Assembly (NCBI RefSeq): GCF_001715195.1
Contig: NZ_MDWE01000012.1
Span: 1-64,000, forward strand
Direction of reading: 5' to 3'
Length of the DNA stretch: 64,000 bases
DNA from: Rhodohalobacter halophilus
GTDB lineage: Bacteria > Bacteroidota > Rhodothermia > Balneolales > Balneolaceae
Of this stretch, positions 50,148 through 59,704 are shown piece by piece. The position numbers and the translations under genes are program-made. The notes beneath the pieces were generated by a model. It was not told the DNA's origin. It did not search any database and saw only the letters and a list, made by a program, of their open reading frames with translations. The number at the start of each line of letters is the position of its first letter. Within the stretch, counting starts at the first letter, position 1.

Positions 50148-52036
50148 TTAAGAAAGCGTATTACAAAGGTGATAATTATTCTTACGAATCCCCTTCGTTT
50201 GATGTTGGAGTAAATATAATCGAGGGTGACAATGGTTCTGGGAAATCTACTTTAATGGATTTGATATACTACGCTTTAAGTGGGAATCCTTCGCAATTCA
50301 AAATTTCAGCAACTGATAATCATACTCAAATAGTCAATGATTCAAATAATTATATACAACTGATTGTAATTATCAATAATGTTGAGTATTCAATTAAAAG
50401 GTTTATTGGGCAAAATGATATTCTTGTAAATGGTGAGGATATAAGTGAAATTTTACCAATTCACAGAAGTCAGAATCAGAAATACATTTTTTCGGATTGG
50501 TTTTTAGAAAAATTGGGAATAGAGTCAGTTGAAGTTTTTCAAGGATCAAAAAACTGGAGAATAAATCTCTTGGAACTCTTTAGGCTTATATATCATGATC
50601 AAGATCCAAATCCCAGGGATATATTTAAGAAACCTGATATTGAAAATTTCATTACAGACTCTTTAGAGGTTAGAAAAATAATATTCCAACTTCTTATTGG
50701 TAAGTCTTATTCCAAGTATTATAAAAGTGTATCTAAATTCAAGGAGTTACAAACTAAAAAGAATAGTGCCAAAGCGACTTTAGATGAGTATAACATAATT
50801 GCAGAATCATTAAATCAAGACAATGAGGATTTAAATTTAGTTCATTTAGAAGAGTTCAAAGCTGAGCTTAATCAACGATTAAACCGTTTGATGATACGGA
50901 GAGATAGCCTCAAAGATAATAGACCAAATACATCTGAAAATTTTGCAAAAGTTGATTCAAAAAAACAAGAACTTATTAGCTTGCAAATTTATAGAAATGA
51001 GAATGATGAAAAAATTAAAGGGATTCTTACTGAAACAATAAAGTTCAGTCAGCTACAAGAAAATTTGATACTTGAAGCAACTCAGATAAAGAAAATTCTT
51101 CACATGCATGATAAACTGGATCTGTTTTCACCAAACACTTGCCCTTATTGTTTGCGAAATGTAGATCGTGATCACGGAAAATGTGTCTGTGGCGGAGAAA
51201 TCGAAGAAGAACAGTATGAAAAGTTTTTTTACAATAGTACTGAATACACTGAAATACTTAAACAAAAACAAAAATCAGTTGAAACTGTAAATGATGCTTT
51301 AGAGGAACTTAGAAAAAAGCGAGCCTCCCTTTCAGTAGAGACAAAAAAAATACAAGAAAAGATAAATAGCATCGAAACGGAGATTCAAAAACTAATTAAA
51401 GGCGTAGATGGCAAAATCGATACGAATTCTTTAAATGAAATTGATGATGAAATATTAGCTGTTAGAGATAAAGTTAATGTTCTAAAAAGGCAGATCGAGA
51501 TTGAAAAAAGAAGACAGGCTTATCAAGATCAATATAATCGCTACCTAAAACAGTACGACCGACAAAAGAGAATTATGACTCGCCTTTCTACTGATGCAGA
51601 AAATGATATTGAAAACAAACTTGAATTATTTGACGAAATATATAATGAGTTGATGATAAACTCATTGCCTGACTGTAAAACTGCTCGTCTTGATAGGGAA
51701 ACGTATAGACCAATTATTAATAATGGAGAGTACAGAGAGGCAAGCTCCACAGTTGCTGTTAGACTTATGTATTATTTTACTCTATTATATTTGTCTACTC
51801 AAATTGATGAAATTAAATTTCCAAGATTTTTACTCGTTGATACACCAGAAACGGCCGGTATTGATGATGAGAGTTTAATTAAATGTATTGCGCAACTGAA
51901 GAATATCGAAGAAAATTCAACTAAAGATTTTCAAGTAATATTTACTACTGGAATTGGAAAGTATCCTGAAGACTACGCTGAAAAAGTTGTTCAAACATTA
52001 AAAAAACCTGATCAAAGGCTGTTAAATAAAAATTAA
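50132..52036 (+). CDS. SMC/Rad50-like ABC ATPase of a defence system
   Basis: A 634-residue ATPase. Walker A is G-D-N-G-S-G-K-S-T (32-40). Long coiled-coil arms (about 185-330 and 370-490) meet at a zinc-binding turn (C-P-Y-C..C-V-C-G near 330-350). The C-terminal head holds the signature region around E-A-S-S-T-V-A-V-R-L-M-Y and a Walker B-like L-L-V-D-T-P-E. This is the large subunit of ABC-three-component conflict systems, in which the ATPase detects foreign nucleoprotein structures and licenses the effector. The three genes are strikingly AT-rich next to the phage genes, suggesting recent acquisition. Confidence 0.8.
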   Translation: MANFLIKKAYYKGDNYSYESPSFDVGVNIIEGDNGSGKSTLMDLIYYALSGNPSQFKISATDNHTQIVNDSNNYIQLIVIINNVEYSIKRFIGQNDILVNGEDISEILPIHRSQNQKYIFSDWFLEKLGIESVEVFQGSKNWRINLLELFRLIYHDQDPNPRDIFKKPDIENFITDSLEVRKIIFQLLIGKSYSKYYKSVSKFKELQTKKNSAKATLDEYNIIAESLNQDNEDLNLVHLEEFKAELNQRLNRLMIRRDSLKDNRPNTSENFAKVDSKKQELISLQIYRNENDEKIKGILTETIKFSQLQENLILEATQIKKILHMHDKLDLFSPNTCPYCLRNVDRDHGKCVCGGEIEEEQYEKFFYNSTEYTEILKQKQKSVETVNDALEELRKKRASLSVETKKIQEKINSIETEIQKLIKGVDGKIDTNSLNEIDDEILAVRDKVNVLKRQIEIEKRRQAYQDQYNRYLKQYDRQKRIMTRLSTDAENDIENKLELFDEIYNELMINSLPDCKTARLDRETYRPIINNGEYREASSTVAVRLMYYFTLLYLSTQIDEIKFPRFLLVDTPETAGIDDESLIKCIAQLKNIEENSTKDFQVIFTTGIGKYPEDYAEKVVQTLKKPDQRLLNKN

Positions 52037-54559
52037 TTATTTCAACAGATTTTTTAGCTTTTCTTCTTCATTGCCATCTTTTACAAGATATGCCTCAACA
52101 GATTCATTTACTTGATCAAACCTTAATTCTGTTTGATAAACCGCAATCTTACCTTCCTTTTTCAATTCTGTCATTCTGTCCATTACGTTTTTCTTGTAAA
52201 CGGTATCTGGATTACCTGTTAAGTGCTCACCCTTACTTTCTATAATATAAATTACCTCTATTGTATCATCATCTTTTCTTTTTGCGGCCACAAAATCCGG
52301 TTTGATTTTATTTTCTTGCCAACCTTGAATGGAATACCAGTTTTTACCAACTCTATTTCTAAACCACCAAAGCAGCTTGTTTTGATTTTCCAATATTGAA
52401 GCAACTCGTTGTTCAAGACTGTTCATTGTTGAAACTTCAACATCTGAGTATAGGTTTTTCGAATACGTATTTGGAATGTTAGTAACCGTAATGAAATCAT
52501 TCTCAGGTATTTTATAACCTATATTTTCATGGTCGCTTACAGCCAACTTCAGCAATCCACTTTCGAGCAAACTCGAAAAGATTTTTTCTTCCTTCTTTCT
52601 CCTATTTTGTTTTAAATCTTTTGTGATTATAGATGTGATATAACTGAAATGCTCACTGAGCTTTTCTTTTCCAATTTCATTTTCAAGCTCTTGAATTACA
52701 ATATTGGTAAGCTTTCTTGATAAAAATGAATTTTCAACTACCTCTGAAAATCTTCGTGTCATGTAATTTTTGGATATCAGACCTTGACGCCTGAACTCAG
52801 TATTTTCTTCCTCAATTACAGTTTTGCTGTCCTCACTGATTGTAACCGAAAAAGTTTTTTGTTCTTTATTCTCTTCACTAAGTGATTCTTTTATTCGATT
52901 TATTACCTCGTTGGTTAAACTGTACTCATGAAAATTGATCTTTGGGCGTATATCAAAATCATAATTAAACTTTCTCTTATTATCGTTGTTGTCAACGATT
53001 AACCAAACTGGCAAATAGAATGCGTATTCATAGTTTTTAAATTCTTCCCGAACAAAAACCTTTTTGGTAGGATTGATATTTTCTTGAGTTGAGACCTTCA
53101 TTTTAGAAATGAGATCTTCAAGACCTTCTTCACGGAAGCCAGTACGAACACGCTCTAAAATATTTCTTGTTTCCCCTTTTGAGTAATAAACATAACTCTC
53201 ATCCAATTCCTTTATCCCAGTCTTTTTTGCCCTCGGTTGTCTAAGTATTCTGCCAATTAACTGTGTTACGCCGGTATTGGAGTTTACGTTGGGTATTATT
53301 CCCAATATATATGCGAATGGGCAATCCCAGCCTTCACTTAATGCTTCCTTCGTAATAATAAAACGTATCGGACAAGCACGGGTTAGTAAATCAATATTTT
53401 CAATGTCATTCTTTGAGCTTGATTTTATGGCGATTTCATCTGGATTTACCCCCATATCAATTAAATGCTCTTTCACATCTTCACTATGCACAAACCCACG
53501 CCCTCGTTGATCTTTTCCAGTTCTTTCAACCTGGATTAGGGCTATTGGCCGTATATACTCTGATGTGTTTTGTCGATATTCTATCGCTTTTTTTTCAAGC
53601 TCATCTCGATGTTCGGAAATCTGATTAATCATTCCCTTCCAGTCATCTTCTTCACTACTATCCGGGGGATGAATATGCAGATCGAGTTTTACCATCTCTT
53701 CATCTTTTAGCTCTAAACCACTAACAGTTGATAAGATATTCATACCCTCCCTGGGAGTTGCAGAAAGCCCCAGAACCATTTCTGGATTTAGATTATCAAT
53801 AGTTTCTTTTGCTAAAGGAGTAAAGACTCTGTGAATTTCATCAATAATCAACAATGGCTTTGAAACTCTGATAGCGTTGCCGAGGCTTGTGAGAAGCTGT
53901 GCTTGTTCCCCATTTTCCCACATTACATCTAAATTTGGAACCTTGTTCTTCCAATCTTTATGTAGGTCATATCTATTGTCCTGCGGGAAAAAGCTTTCAT
54001 AGCCCCCGCTATCCTGAAAAACTTTCAAAGCATCAAGGCTGTTTGATCTGCTTATAGACTGAATCATAATGAAGAGAACCACTAAATTCTCCTCTATATC
54101 CTGTATTGATAGCTTTTGTCCTTTCTCTTTTATGATTGTTCTACCGCCACTTGCCTGATCCAGTAACTGACGGTATGGATGGCTTTTATCCCGTAATCGT
54201 TCAATTGTTTGATTGTAGATAATTTCTTTAGGCACAACCCATACTACAAGGCCGGTCTTCTTTTCTTTAAAGTGAGTTTGGAACTCCCGTATAGCCTCAA
54301 CCGCAAGAATTGTTTTACCTCCACCGGTCGGTACTTTTAGCGTTGTCCGTGGATAAAAATTACCTAATCCGTTTTTGCAATGATCGTGATATGGTTTTTT
54401 TATTGACTCGAACGTTTTTTGCACGTAGTTCAAACTATCTCTTAAGTCCTCCGGCAGATGCTCAGAAGCTTTTTCAATAGCAACTTTATTTTCTTTTGCT
54501 ACTTCAAAAAAGTGCTTTAACTCGTTTACAACTCTTATTTGATACTTTTTTAAGTACAT
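52037..54559 (-). CDS. Type III restriction enzyme, Res subunit
   Basis: An 840-residue SF2 helicase-nuclease. Motif I is P-T-G-G-G-K-T (about 77-83), motif II is I-I-D-E-I-H (about 237), motif III is L-S-A-T-P (about 263), and motif VI is L-I-G-R-I-L-R-Q-P. A C-terminal PD-ExK nuclease follows: K-P-D-F-V (about 753) and I-I-E-S-K-G (about 773). It works with the Mod subunit encoded immediately upstream (one base between the genes), translocates or slides between two unmethylated sites and cleaves. It converges on the ABC-3C operon with no spacer. Confidence 0.92.
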   Translation of the reverse strand: MYLKKYQIRVVNELKHFFEVAKENKVAIEKASEHLPEDLRDSLNYVQKTFESIKKPYHDHCKNGLGNFYPRTTLKVPTGGGKTILAVEAIREFQTHFKEKKTGLVVWVVPKEIIYNQTIERLRDKSHPYRQLLDQASGGRTIIKEKGQKLSIQDIEENLVVLFIMIQSISRSNSLDALKVFQDSGGYESFFPQDNRYDLHKDWKNKVPNLDVMWENGEQAQLLTSLGNAIRVSKPLLIIDEIHRVFTPLAKETIDNLNPEMVLGLSATPREGMNILSTVSGLELKDEEMVKLDLHIHPPDSSEEDDWKGMINQISEHRDELEKKAIEYRQNTSEYIRPIALIQVERTGKDQRGRGFVHSEDVKEHLIDMGVNPDEIAIKSSSKNDIENIDLLTRACPIRFIITKEALSEGWDCPFAYILGIIPNVNSNTGVTQLIGRILRQPRAKKTGIKELDESYVYYSKGETRNILERVRTGFREEGLEDLISKMKVSTQENINPTKKVFVREEFKNYEYAFYLPVWLIVDNNDNKRKFNYDFDIRPKINFHEYSLTNEVINRIKESLSEENKEQKTFSVTISEDSKTVIEEENTEFRRQGLISKNYMTRRFSEVVENSFLSRKLTNIVIQELENEIGKEKLSEHFSYITSIITKDLKQNRRKKEEKIFSSLLESGLLKLAVSDHENIGYKIPENDFITVTNIPNTYSKNLYSDVEVSTMNSLEQRVASILENQNKLLWWFRNRVGKNWYSIQGWQENKIKPDFVAAKRKDDDTIEVIYIIESKGEHLTGNPDTVYKKNVMDRMTELKKEGKIAVYQTELRFDQVNESVEAYLVKDGNEEEKLKNLLK

Positions 54560-54560
54560 A

Positions 54561-56246
54561 TTAAGCTTCTAAATTTCTTTCAAATAAGTTGTAGGGGATA
54601 GAAACAAATTCAACCTGATTTGCTGACATGTATTCTTCGTCTAAGAAGCAGGCCGGAGCATAAATAACTCTTCTTTTACCAGGGCTTTCCTTAATGATCT
54701 CTTGTGCAATTTCAAGTGTCAGGGCAAGCCGGGTTAATTTCTCAAAATCTTGTTCATAGATAAGAAATATTGATCGACTACCATTATTACCCACAAAATG
54801 TTTATTTGGATCTATTTTTTCTTTTTCAGAAAGATTACTGCCGGTTGCTAAATAGTAAACATACTCTGCAAATTGATTATATGTCGGTAGCTCACCTTCC
54901 AATAATGTATCCGGGTCAATTGGTGATCCAATTTTTAAATATTTAAAACCTTCTTGAAATTTATATTCTTCAATTACTTTTACAATTCTTTTTCTGGTTT
55001 TATCATGACAAACATTCTTATCAGGCTCCTGTTCTGAATTCTCTTTCATCTGGACTAAAATGAATTGCCTGTTCCCGCCATCATCTTTATTTAACTGCAT
55101 AACCGATTGTCCAGTTGTCCCTGATCCGGCAAAAGAGTCTAAGATAATGTCATTTTCATCTGTTGTATACTCGAACAGTTTTTTTAGAATTTTTGGTGAT
55201 TTTGGGTTCTTAAAAAAATCTTTTTCAAATAGTTTTTCCAATTCTTTTGTAGCAGCTCTGCCATCCTCATAGATTATACTTCTCAATCTGGCAGTAACTG
55301 TTTCCAATCTTTTCTTTGGTTTTATTAAAGTAGTTTCATCCTCACCGAACATAATATTATCATTGCCAATCATCTCTATCATTGTTGATTCAGGATAGCG
55401 AAATCCTTTTTCAGGTATTTTGCATGGCTTTTTAGTTACAGGATGAATCACTTCATATTCATATCCTCCAAACTTTGTATTCGCAACATCACCATCGTGG
55501 AAAACACCTAAATGATCGACATTATCATAGTGAGTAACTTTATCTAATCTATCTTCGTTATCCCTAATCCATTGCCTAAGTTCTACTTGAATACTATCAA
55601 TGTCTTCACCAAACTTTTCTTTGAGTTCAGTGTATTTCTCTTGAATCCTCTCTGCTCCCTCTGATATTGCTGTCCAATTTTCCTGAAATTCTTTATTGCC
55701 TGCATAACTAAATATATATTCATGCTCAGTTGCAATTTGAGTTGGATTATTATCTGTTGCTGTTTGAACTACTATAACACCAAGGAAATTTTCTTCACCA
55801 AAAATTTCATCGGCTAATAATTTAAAATTAAACGCTTCATTGTTATCAAGACTTATAAAAATTACTCCATCATTCCTGAGTAACTCTTTTAGAAGCTTGA
55901 GACGAGGAACCATCATGCACAACCATTTATCATGCCTGGTTAAATCCTCTTTTGAAACTTCTTTATCCAGCCATTGTTTAATGAGAGGGCTATTTACTTT
56001 ATCGCTATAAATCCATTCTTCTTTTCCAGTATTATACGGCGGATCAATATATATACATTTCACTTTGCCGGAATATTTTGGAAGTAATGATTTTAGAGCT
56101 AATAGATTATCTCCTTCTATAATTAGGTTTCCATTGCCTTTGTCTTCTTGAAAGTTTAATTCAGAAGCATCCTCAAGAGAGTGGTATGGAACACTTAAGT
56201 GATGATTCCATATTATATTTTTTCCTTTAAACTGAAGGGTTGGCAT
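54561..56246 (-). CDS. Type III DNA N6-adenine methyltransferase, Mod subunit
   Basis: A 561-residue methyltransferase of the beta order: the catalytic motif D-P-P-Y-N-T-G lies near residue 67 and the S-adenosylmethionine motif D-S-F-A-G-S-G-T-T-G near 371. The target-recognition region lies between them. It protects host sites and gives the Res subunit its specificity. It sits between an XRE regulator and res in one leftward operon. The recognition site cannot be read from sequence. Confidence 0.92.
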   Translation of the reverse strand: MPTLQFKGKNIIWNHHLSVPYHSLEDASELNFQEDKGNGNLIIEGDNLLALKSLLPKYSGKVKCIYIDPPYNTGKEEWIYSDKVNSPLIKQWLDKEVSKEDLTRHDKWLCMMVPRLKLLKELLRNDGVIFISLDNNEAFNFKLLADEIFGEENFLGVIVVQTATDNNPTQIATEHEYIFSYAGNKEFQENWTAISEGAERIQEKYTELKEKFGEDIDSIQVELRQWIRDNEDRLDKVTHYDNVDHLGVFHDGDVANTKFGGYEYEVIHPVTKKPCKIPEKGFRYPESTMIEMIGNDNIMFGEDETTLIKPKKRLETVTARLRSIIYEDGRAATKELEKLFEKDFFKNPKSPKILKKLFEYTTDENDIILDSFAGSGTTGQSVMQLNKDDGGNRQFILVQMKENSEQEPDKNVCHDKTRKRIVKVIEEYKFQEGFKYLKIGSPIDPDTLLEGELPTYNQFAEYVYYLATGSNLSEKEKIDPNKHFVGNNGSRSIFLIYEQDFEKLTRLALTLEIAQEIIKESPGKRRVIYAPACFLDEEYMSANQVEFVSIPYNLFERNLEA

Positions 56247-56251
56247 AACCG

Positions 56252-56578
56252 TTAATCTTTTTTTGTTGAGTATTTAATTCCTTCTTCCGCCACTTTTAAT
56301 ACCTGAGCGGCAACATTTTCATCTTTCACTATTTCATATACTTGATCAGCAAGCCACAAAATCAAGAGCTCTTCTGAGTCAATATTCAATACTTCTGCAA
56401 TTTTGTGTATTTGGCTACGCTTAGCTTTTCTTTCACCACGTTCAATTTTGCTGTAGAGTGGTGTATCTATTTCAAGTGCTGTGGCAACTTGACGCTGCAA
56501 GAGACCTTGAGTTATTCGTTTATCTTTTATTTTTTCACAAAATTGCATCGGTTGACTGTACAGGATGTGACTTGTCAA
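56252..56578 (-). CDS. XRE-family regulator of the restriction operon
   Basis: An HTH protein of about 98-108 residues. The preferred start is the M of M-Q-F-C-E-K-I-K-D-K-R-I (56548). The helix-turn-helix is L-L-Q-R-Q-V-A-T-A-L-E-I-D-T-P-L-Y-S-K-I-E-R-G, followed by a helical dimerisation tail. It lies five bases before mod, a position typical of controller proteins that delay restriction while methylation is established in a new host. Confidence 0.85.
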   Translation of the reverse strand: MTSHILYSQPMQFCEKIKDKRITQGLLQRQVATALEIDTPLYSKIERGERKAKRSQIHKIAEVLNIDSEELLILWLADQVYEIVKDENVAAQVLKVAEEGIKYSTKKD

Positions 56579-56672
56579 TTTTTGTGCAATTTATGGATGC
56601 TAAACCACAATCAAAAATGCCACTCCAAATGTTTTAAGGTTAGGGATTAATAAATATAAATACGTCTCTCAC

Positions 56673-56921
56673 TTAAATTATTCGACTTTTCATTTTGGCA
56701 ATTTCCTTATCAACTTCTTCTTTTCGAACTACCAAATGAGCCGGTCGATTCGTTCGAAAATTCTGAGCGATTGGTTTTGGATTTAAAAGCGGACGCACGC
56801 ACTCATAAAACATGCTGCTTCGCATTCCGGTTTTCTCTTCTACATAGACCTGGGCCTGCTTTATTGTCATTACTTCAAGGTTTACCAGGTATTCGATATT
56901 GGTGGTGTCTTTTTTTGTCAT
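56673..56921 (-). CDS. Small putative DNA-binding protein
   Basis: An 82-residue basic, helical protein. M-T-I-K-Q-A-Q-V-Y-V-E-E-K-T-G-M-R-S-S-M-F might be a helix-turn-helix (reading similar to tail-end excisionase-like domains), followed by L-V-V-R-K-E-E-V-D-K-E-I-A-K-M-K. It is next to the TGAAAC block, so it may act there. No family recognised. Confidence 0.5.
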   Translation of the reverse strand: MTKKDTTNIEYLVNLEVMTIKQAQVYVEEKTGMRSSMFYECVRPLLNPKPIAQNFRTNRPAHLVVRKEEVDKEIAKMKSRII

Positions 56922-57022
56922 TTTTGTGGGTATTTAGGTTGTTTGTTGATTTTAGGTACTGCCTTAATTATTAAACCTTCTATTCTTAAAAAATCTGGTT
57001 TGTGTGATTGTCGCTGTAATTT

Positions 57023-57302
57023 GTTTCAAAAAGGGAAAAACGACGTTTAATCGTATGAAATGGCCGTTTTTGATGAAACAGTTGTGGAAACATTGCTGTT
57101 TCAGGTCGATTTTAGTTCTAAATGGATATAATAAAAACAGATACTTACGATCTTCGATCTTGAAACTTTCTTGAAACATGAATGTTACCGTTTCAGGAGC
57201 CAATGTTTCATTGGGTTTCAAAGAAGTTTCAAGCAAATGTTTCATAAAAAGTGTGTTTATGATGATTTAAAGTTCGTTTTATACCTTTTGAAACATTGAA
57301 AC
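57023..57302. repeat. Cluster of 12 TGAAAC/GTTTCA hexamers, iteron-like
   Basis: GTTTCA occurs at 57023, 57098, 57190, 57205, 57215, 57226 and 57239, and TGAAAC at 57074, 57161, 57172, 57289 and 57297. Spacings in the densest part are 10, 11, 13 and 15 bases, near the helical repeat. Chance expectation for this hexamer on both strands in 280 bases is about 0.14 with equal base use (somewhat more in AT-rich DNA). The block directly follows the 3' end of the helicase gene and is AT-rich, as replication origins with iterons are. The 93-residue frame over it (56964-57245) is encoded by the repeats and is not supported. Confidence 0.75.
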
Positions 57303-57352
57303 AGAGCTTTTCCAACTTTCACCGATCTTATATTACTGGTTAAAAAAATATG

Positions 57353-59704
57353 TTAGAATGGGGCTGACTCTTCATCAAGTGACTCCGTGTTTTTTGGTTG
57401 CAGGTCATCCTCTTCTTCAACGATTCCATATTTCATCTTATAGGTTGCCCAGTCCGAGCTTCCAACTGGTCTGAACTTGTCCCAGTTAAAGGCATTTCTG
57501 AAAATTTCGATCTCTACCGCTTTAGGAATGGAGTAACCTCTCTGCCGGGTATAACCCAGCGCAATTCCGGAAGCTGACTCACTAATCGCCCAATTAACGA
57601 CCTTTAAATCGCCATTTTTCCCTAAATCGCTTAAGTCTTTCAGCTTCTCATCTACAATATCCTTTCTGACAAGGCTATCGGTGCCACGTTTCTCCTGTTC
57701 ATAGATATCCCATACCGCTTTAGCCCAGAACTTCAATCGGCCATCTTCCATCCAGTTAAAATGAACTGTCGTGATTTTCTGCGCCTGAATAAGCGTACCA
57801 ATAGAGTCGATGTAATCGGAAAGCGGATCATGTCTTGCAGCAATTACCGCATTTCGAACGATCTCTTTACGTATGAAGCCAAAAAGCTTTTTATCGATTA
57901 GCCCATCAATGCGATCATGTAGGTTCTCCTGAATCAATGTTTTGAATGATTCATCATCACTCTTTTCCAGCTCCCGAAATTCCAGCTCCACACTGCTGAT
58001 CTCTCGTCTGTACTCCGGTTTTAACCAATGGTACACGGTAAGAAGTGAGGCAAACTGACTGATCTGACGATCCTGAAGAACCGCATTTGAATCTCGTTGA
58101 GCAATATCCTGCTTAACCGTATCCCGGAGAAAAGAACGCATTCGATCCAGATCCCAGACAAAGAGCTTTCGGTCAACCAGATAATAGTTCTGCATGTAGG
58201 AGATCATCAAGAGCTGAAGGATCTCCTTATTTTGCATGAGCCATTTCACATGCTGCTCCGGGCCTCGGATGCTTTTTTTGTATTCATAGATCAGCGACCG
58301 GCTGAGCAGGTGATCCGTGGCCGGTTTAAAGTTGCTGCAAAAAAGAGGCATGGTGCGAACCTCTTTGCGCTCCTTTCCCCATTTATTTCCCTTTTTGATG
58401 TTCGTTGGCCGGGGTTTAAGTTCAAACCAGGAGTTCCAGGTCTGATCTTCGATCTTCGCCTGTTTTCCCGGTACCTGGGGAACGTGCTCATCAATCCATT
58501 GAGGAATCTGAGATTTCATCTCCAGGGCTTCATCCACCGAACGTGGCGGTGGCGTATTCAAACTGTCCAGGTAATTAATTCCAAAGAAGTCCAGAATACG
58601 TTTTGCAACTTCACCTTTCCCTACGTTTCCCTCCCCATACAGGTACAGGAAGATGATATGCTTGAAGTGGCCATAGATCTCATCAAAATAGATATAGCTG
58701 AAGATGTATGAGAGAATGAGCTTTCCCCATTGATCAAACTCGCTGTCTCCTCCCACCATTTTACAGAAGTGAAACTCTACCTCTTTAAACTTCTCTTCGA
58801 AGCGTTCATCATCAAACAGCATCCGCATGGCTTTCTTGTAGTGCCCGGACGGATCGGCAACCCCTAACTCAAAGTGGGGCAGGTGTACGGCATCATCCGG
58901 TGGTTTAATGAACTTGTTATCGCCAACGGGGAATGCGCCATCCTGAAGCGCAATTAACTGTAGTTGCTGGCCGGTTTTCTTGGGAAAATTGATCAGAACA
59001 TTTCCGGCCAGAAAGTACTTATCTTTTTCAAACGAAATGAAGCCGTAGTGATCATATTCCCGGACGATCCTCGGTTTGTAGTAATGGTTGACATGCGACC
59101 AAAAGCTGCGCATCTCTTCATTCCTCATGTTTTTCACTTCCAGGACATCCTTTTCCCAAACAGCTTTGGAAAACTCCTCAACGCTGTGTGTTTGGCCTGG
59201 CTCAAACAGAAATGGTTTGTAGATCGCTTCTTTAAACTTGAAGTATCGAATTCTACCTTCATAGCTTCGATCCCAATCCTGGGTTTCGGAGTTCCACTTC
59301 TCAATGATCGAGTCCAGTAAGAGGTCAAATTCCGTCACTACAATACTGTCACTGCCTTTTCTTCGAAACCATCTGTAGGTTTCGTAATCTCTATAATACT
59401 CCAGGCTATCTTGTTCGGCCTTCCACTGATCTTTCCACCGTTCAAATTCAACCTCCAGGCGAATCTCGGTTTCCTGAATTGTGGCATCGTTTTTAAAAGC
59501 CACATACTCTGGCAGGGTGTAGGAATTTCCTTTAGAATCGTGGCACCGGCCTTCATCCAGATTGATTTCCAGATCAAAGCCACCATGAATGATATTTTCT
59601 GCATTCGATATGACGGTCTGGTTCTCGTAGATATGTTGAAAATCATCATACTCTCTTTTGAGCAGCCACCGCCAAAAATCTGCGTTATACGTTTCTACCG
59701 GCAT
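57353..59704 (-). CDS. Phage replicative helicase, SF3/D5-like
   Basis: A 783-residue protein. The N-terminal half is of unknown fold. The helicase core has Walker A G-E-G-N-V-G-K-G (about 358-365), Walker B Q-W-I-D-E-H and a motif C-like T-M-P-L-F-C-S-N-F. This layout matches D5-type primase-helicases of viruses and mobile elements, which load at origins and unwind DNA as hexamers. It overlaps the upstream primase gene by ten bases. Together they form the element's own replication pair, unlike phages that borrow DnaB. Confidence 0.82.
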   Translation of the reverse strand: MPVETYNADFWRWLLKREYDDFQHIYENQTVISNAENIIHGGFDLEINLDEGRCHDSKGNSYTLPEYVAFKNDATIQETEIRLEVEFERWKDQWKAEQDSLEYYRDYETYRWFRRKGSDSIVVTEFDLLLDSIIEKWNSETQDWDRSYEGRIRYFKFKEAIYKPFLFEPGQTHSVEEFSKAVWEKDVLEVKNMRNEEMRSFWSHVNHYYKPRIVREYDHYGFISFEKDKYFLAGNVLINFPKKTGQQLQLIALQDGAFPVGDNKFIKPPDDAVHLPHFELGVADPSGHYKKAMRMLFDDERFEEKFKEVEFHFCKMVGGDSEFDQWGKLILSYIFSYIYFDEIYGHFKHIIFLYLYGEGNVGKGEVAKRILDFFGINYLDSLNTPPPRSVDEALEMKSQIPQWIDEHVPQVPGKQAKIEDQTWNSWFELKPRPTNIKKGNKWGKERKEVRTMPLFCSNFKPATDHLLSRSLIYEYKKSIRGPEQHVKWLMQNKEILQLLMISYMQNYYLVDRKLFVWDLDRMRSFLRDTVKQDIAQRDSNAVLQDRQISQFASLLTVYHWLKPEYRREISSVELEFRELEKSDDESFKTLIQENLHDRIDGLIDKKLFGFIRKEIVRNAVIAARHDPLSDYIDSIGTLIQAQKITTVHFNWMEDGRLKFWAKAVWDIYEQEKRGTDSLVRKDIVDEKLKDLSDLGKNGDLKVVNWAISESASGIALGYTRQRGYSIPKAVEIEIFRNAFNWDKFRPVGSSDWATYKMKYGIVEEEDDLQPKNTESLDEESAPF

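Noticed and set aside
56964-57245. Leftward 93-residue frame
   Set aside because: Its sequence is dictated by the TGAAAC/GTTTCA repeats, has no RBS or family signal, and the repeat array explains the region better.
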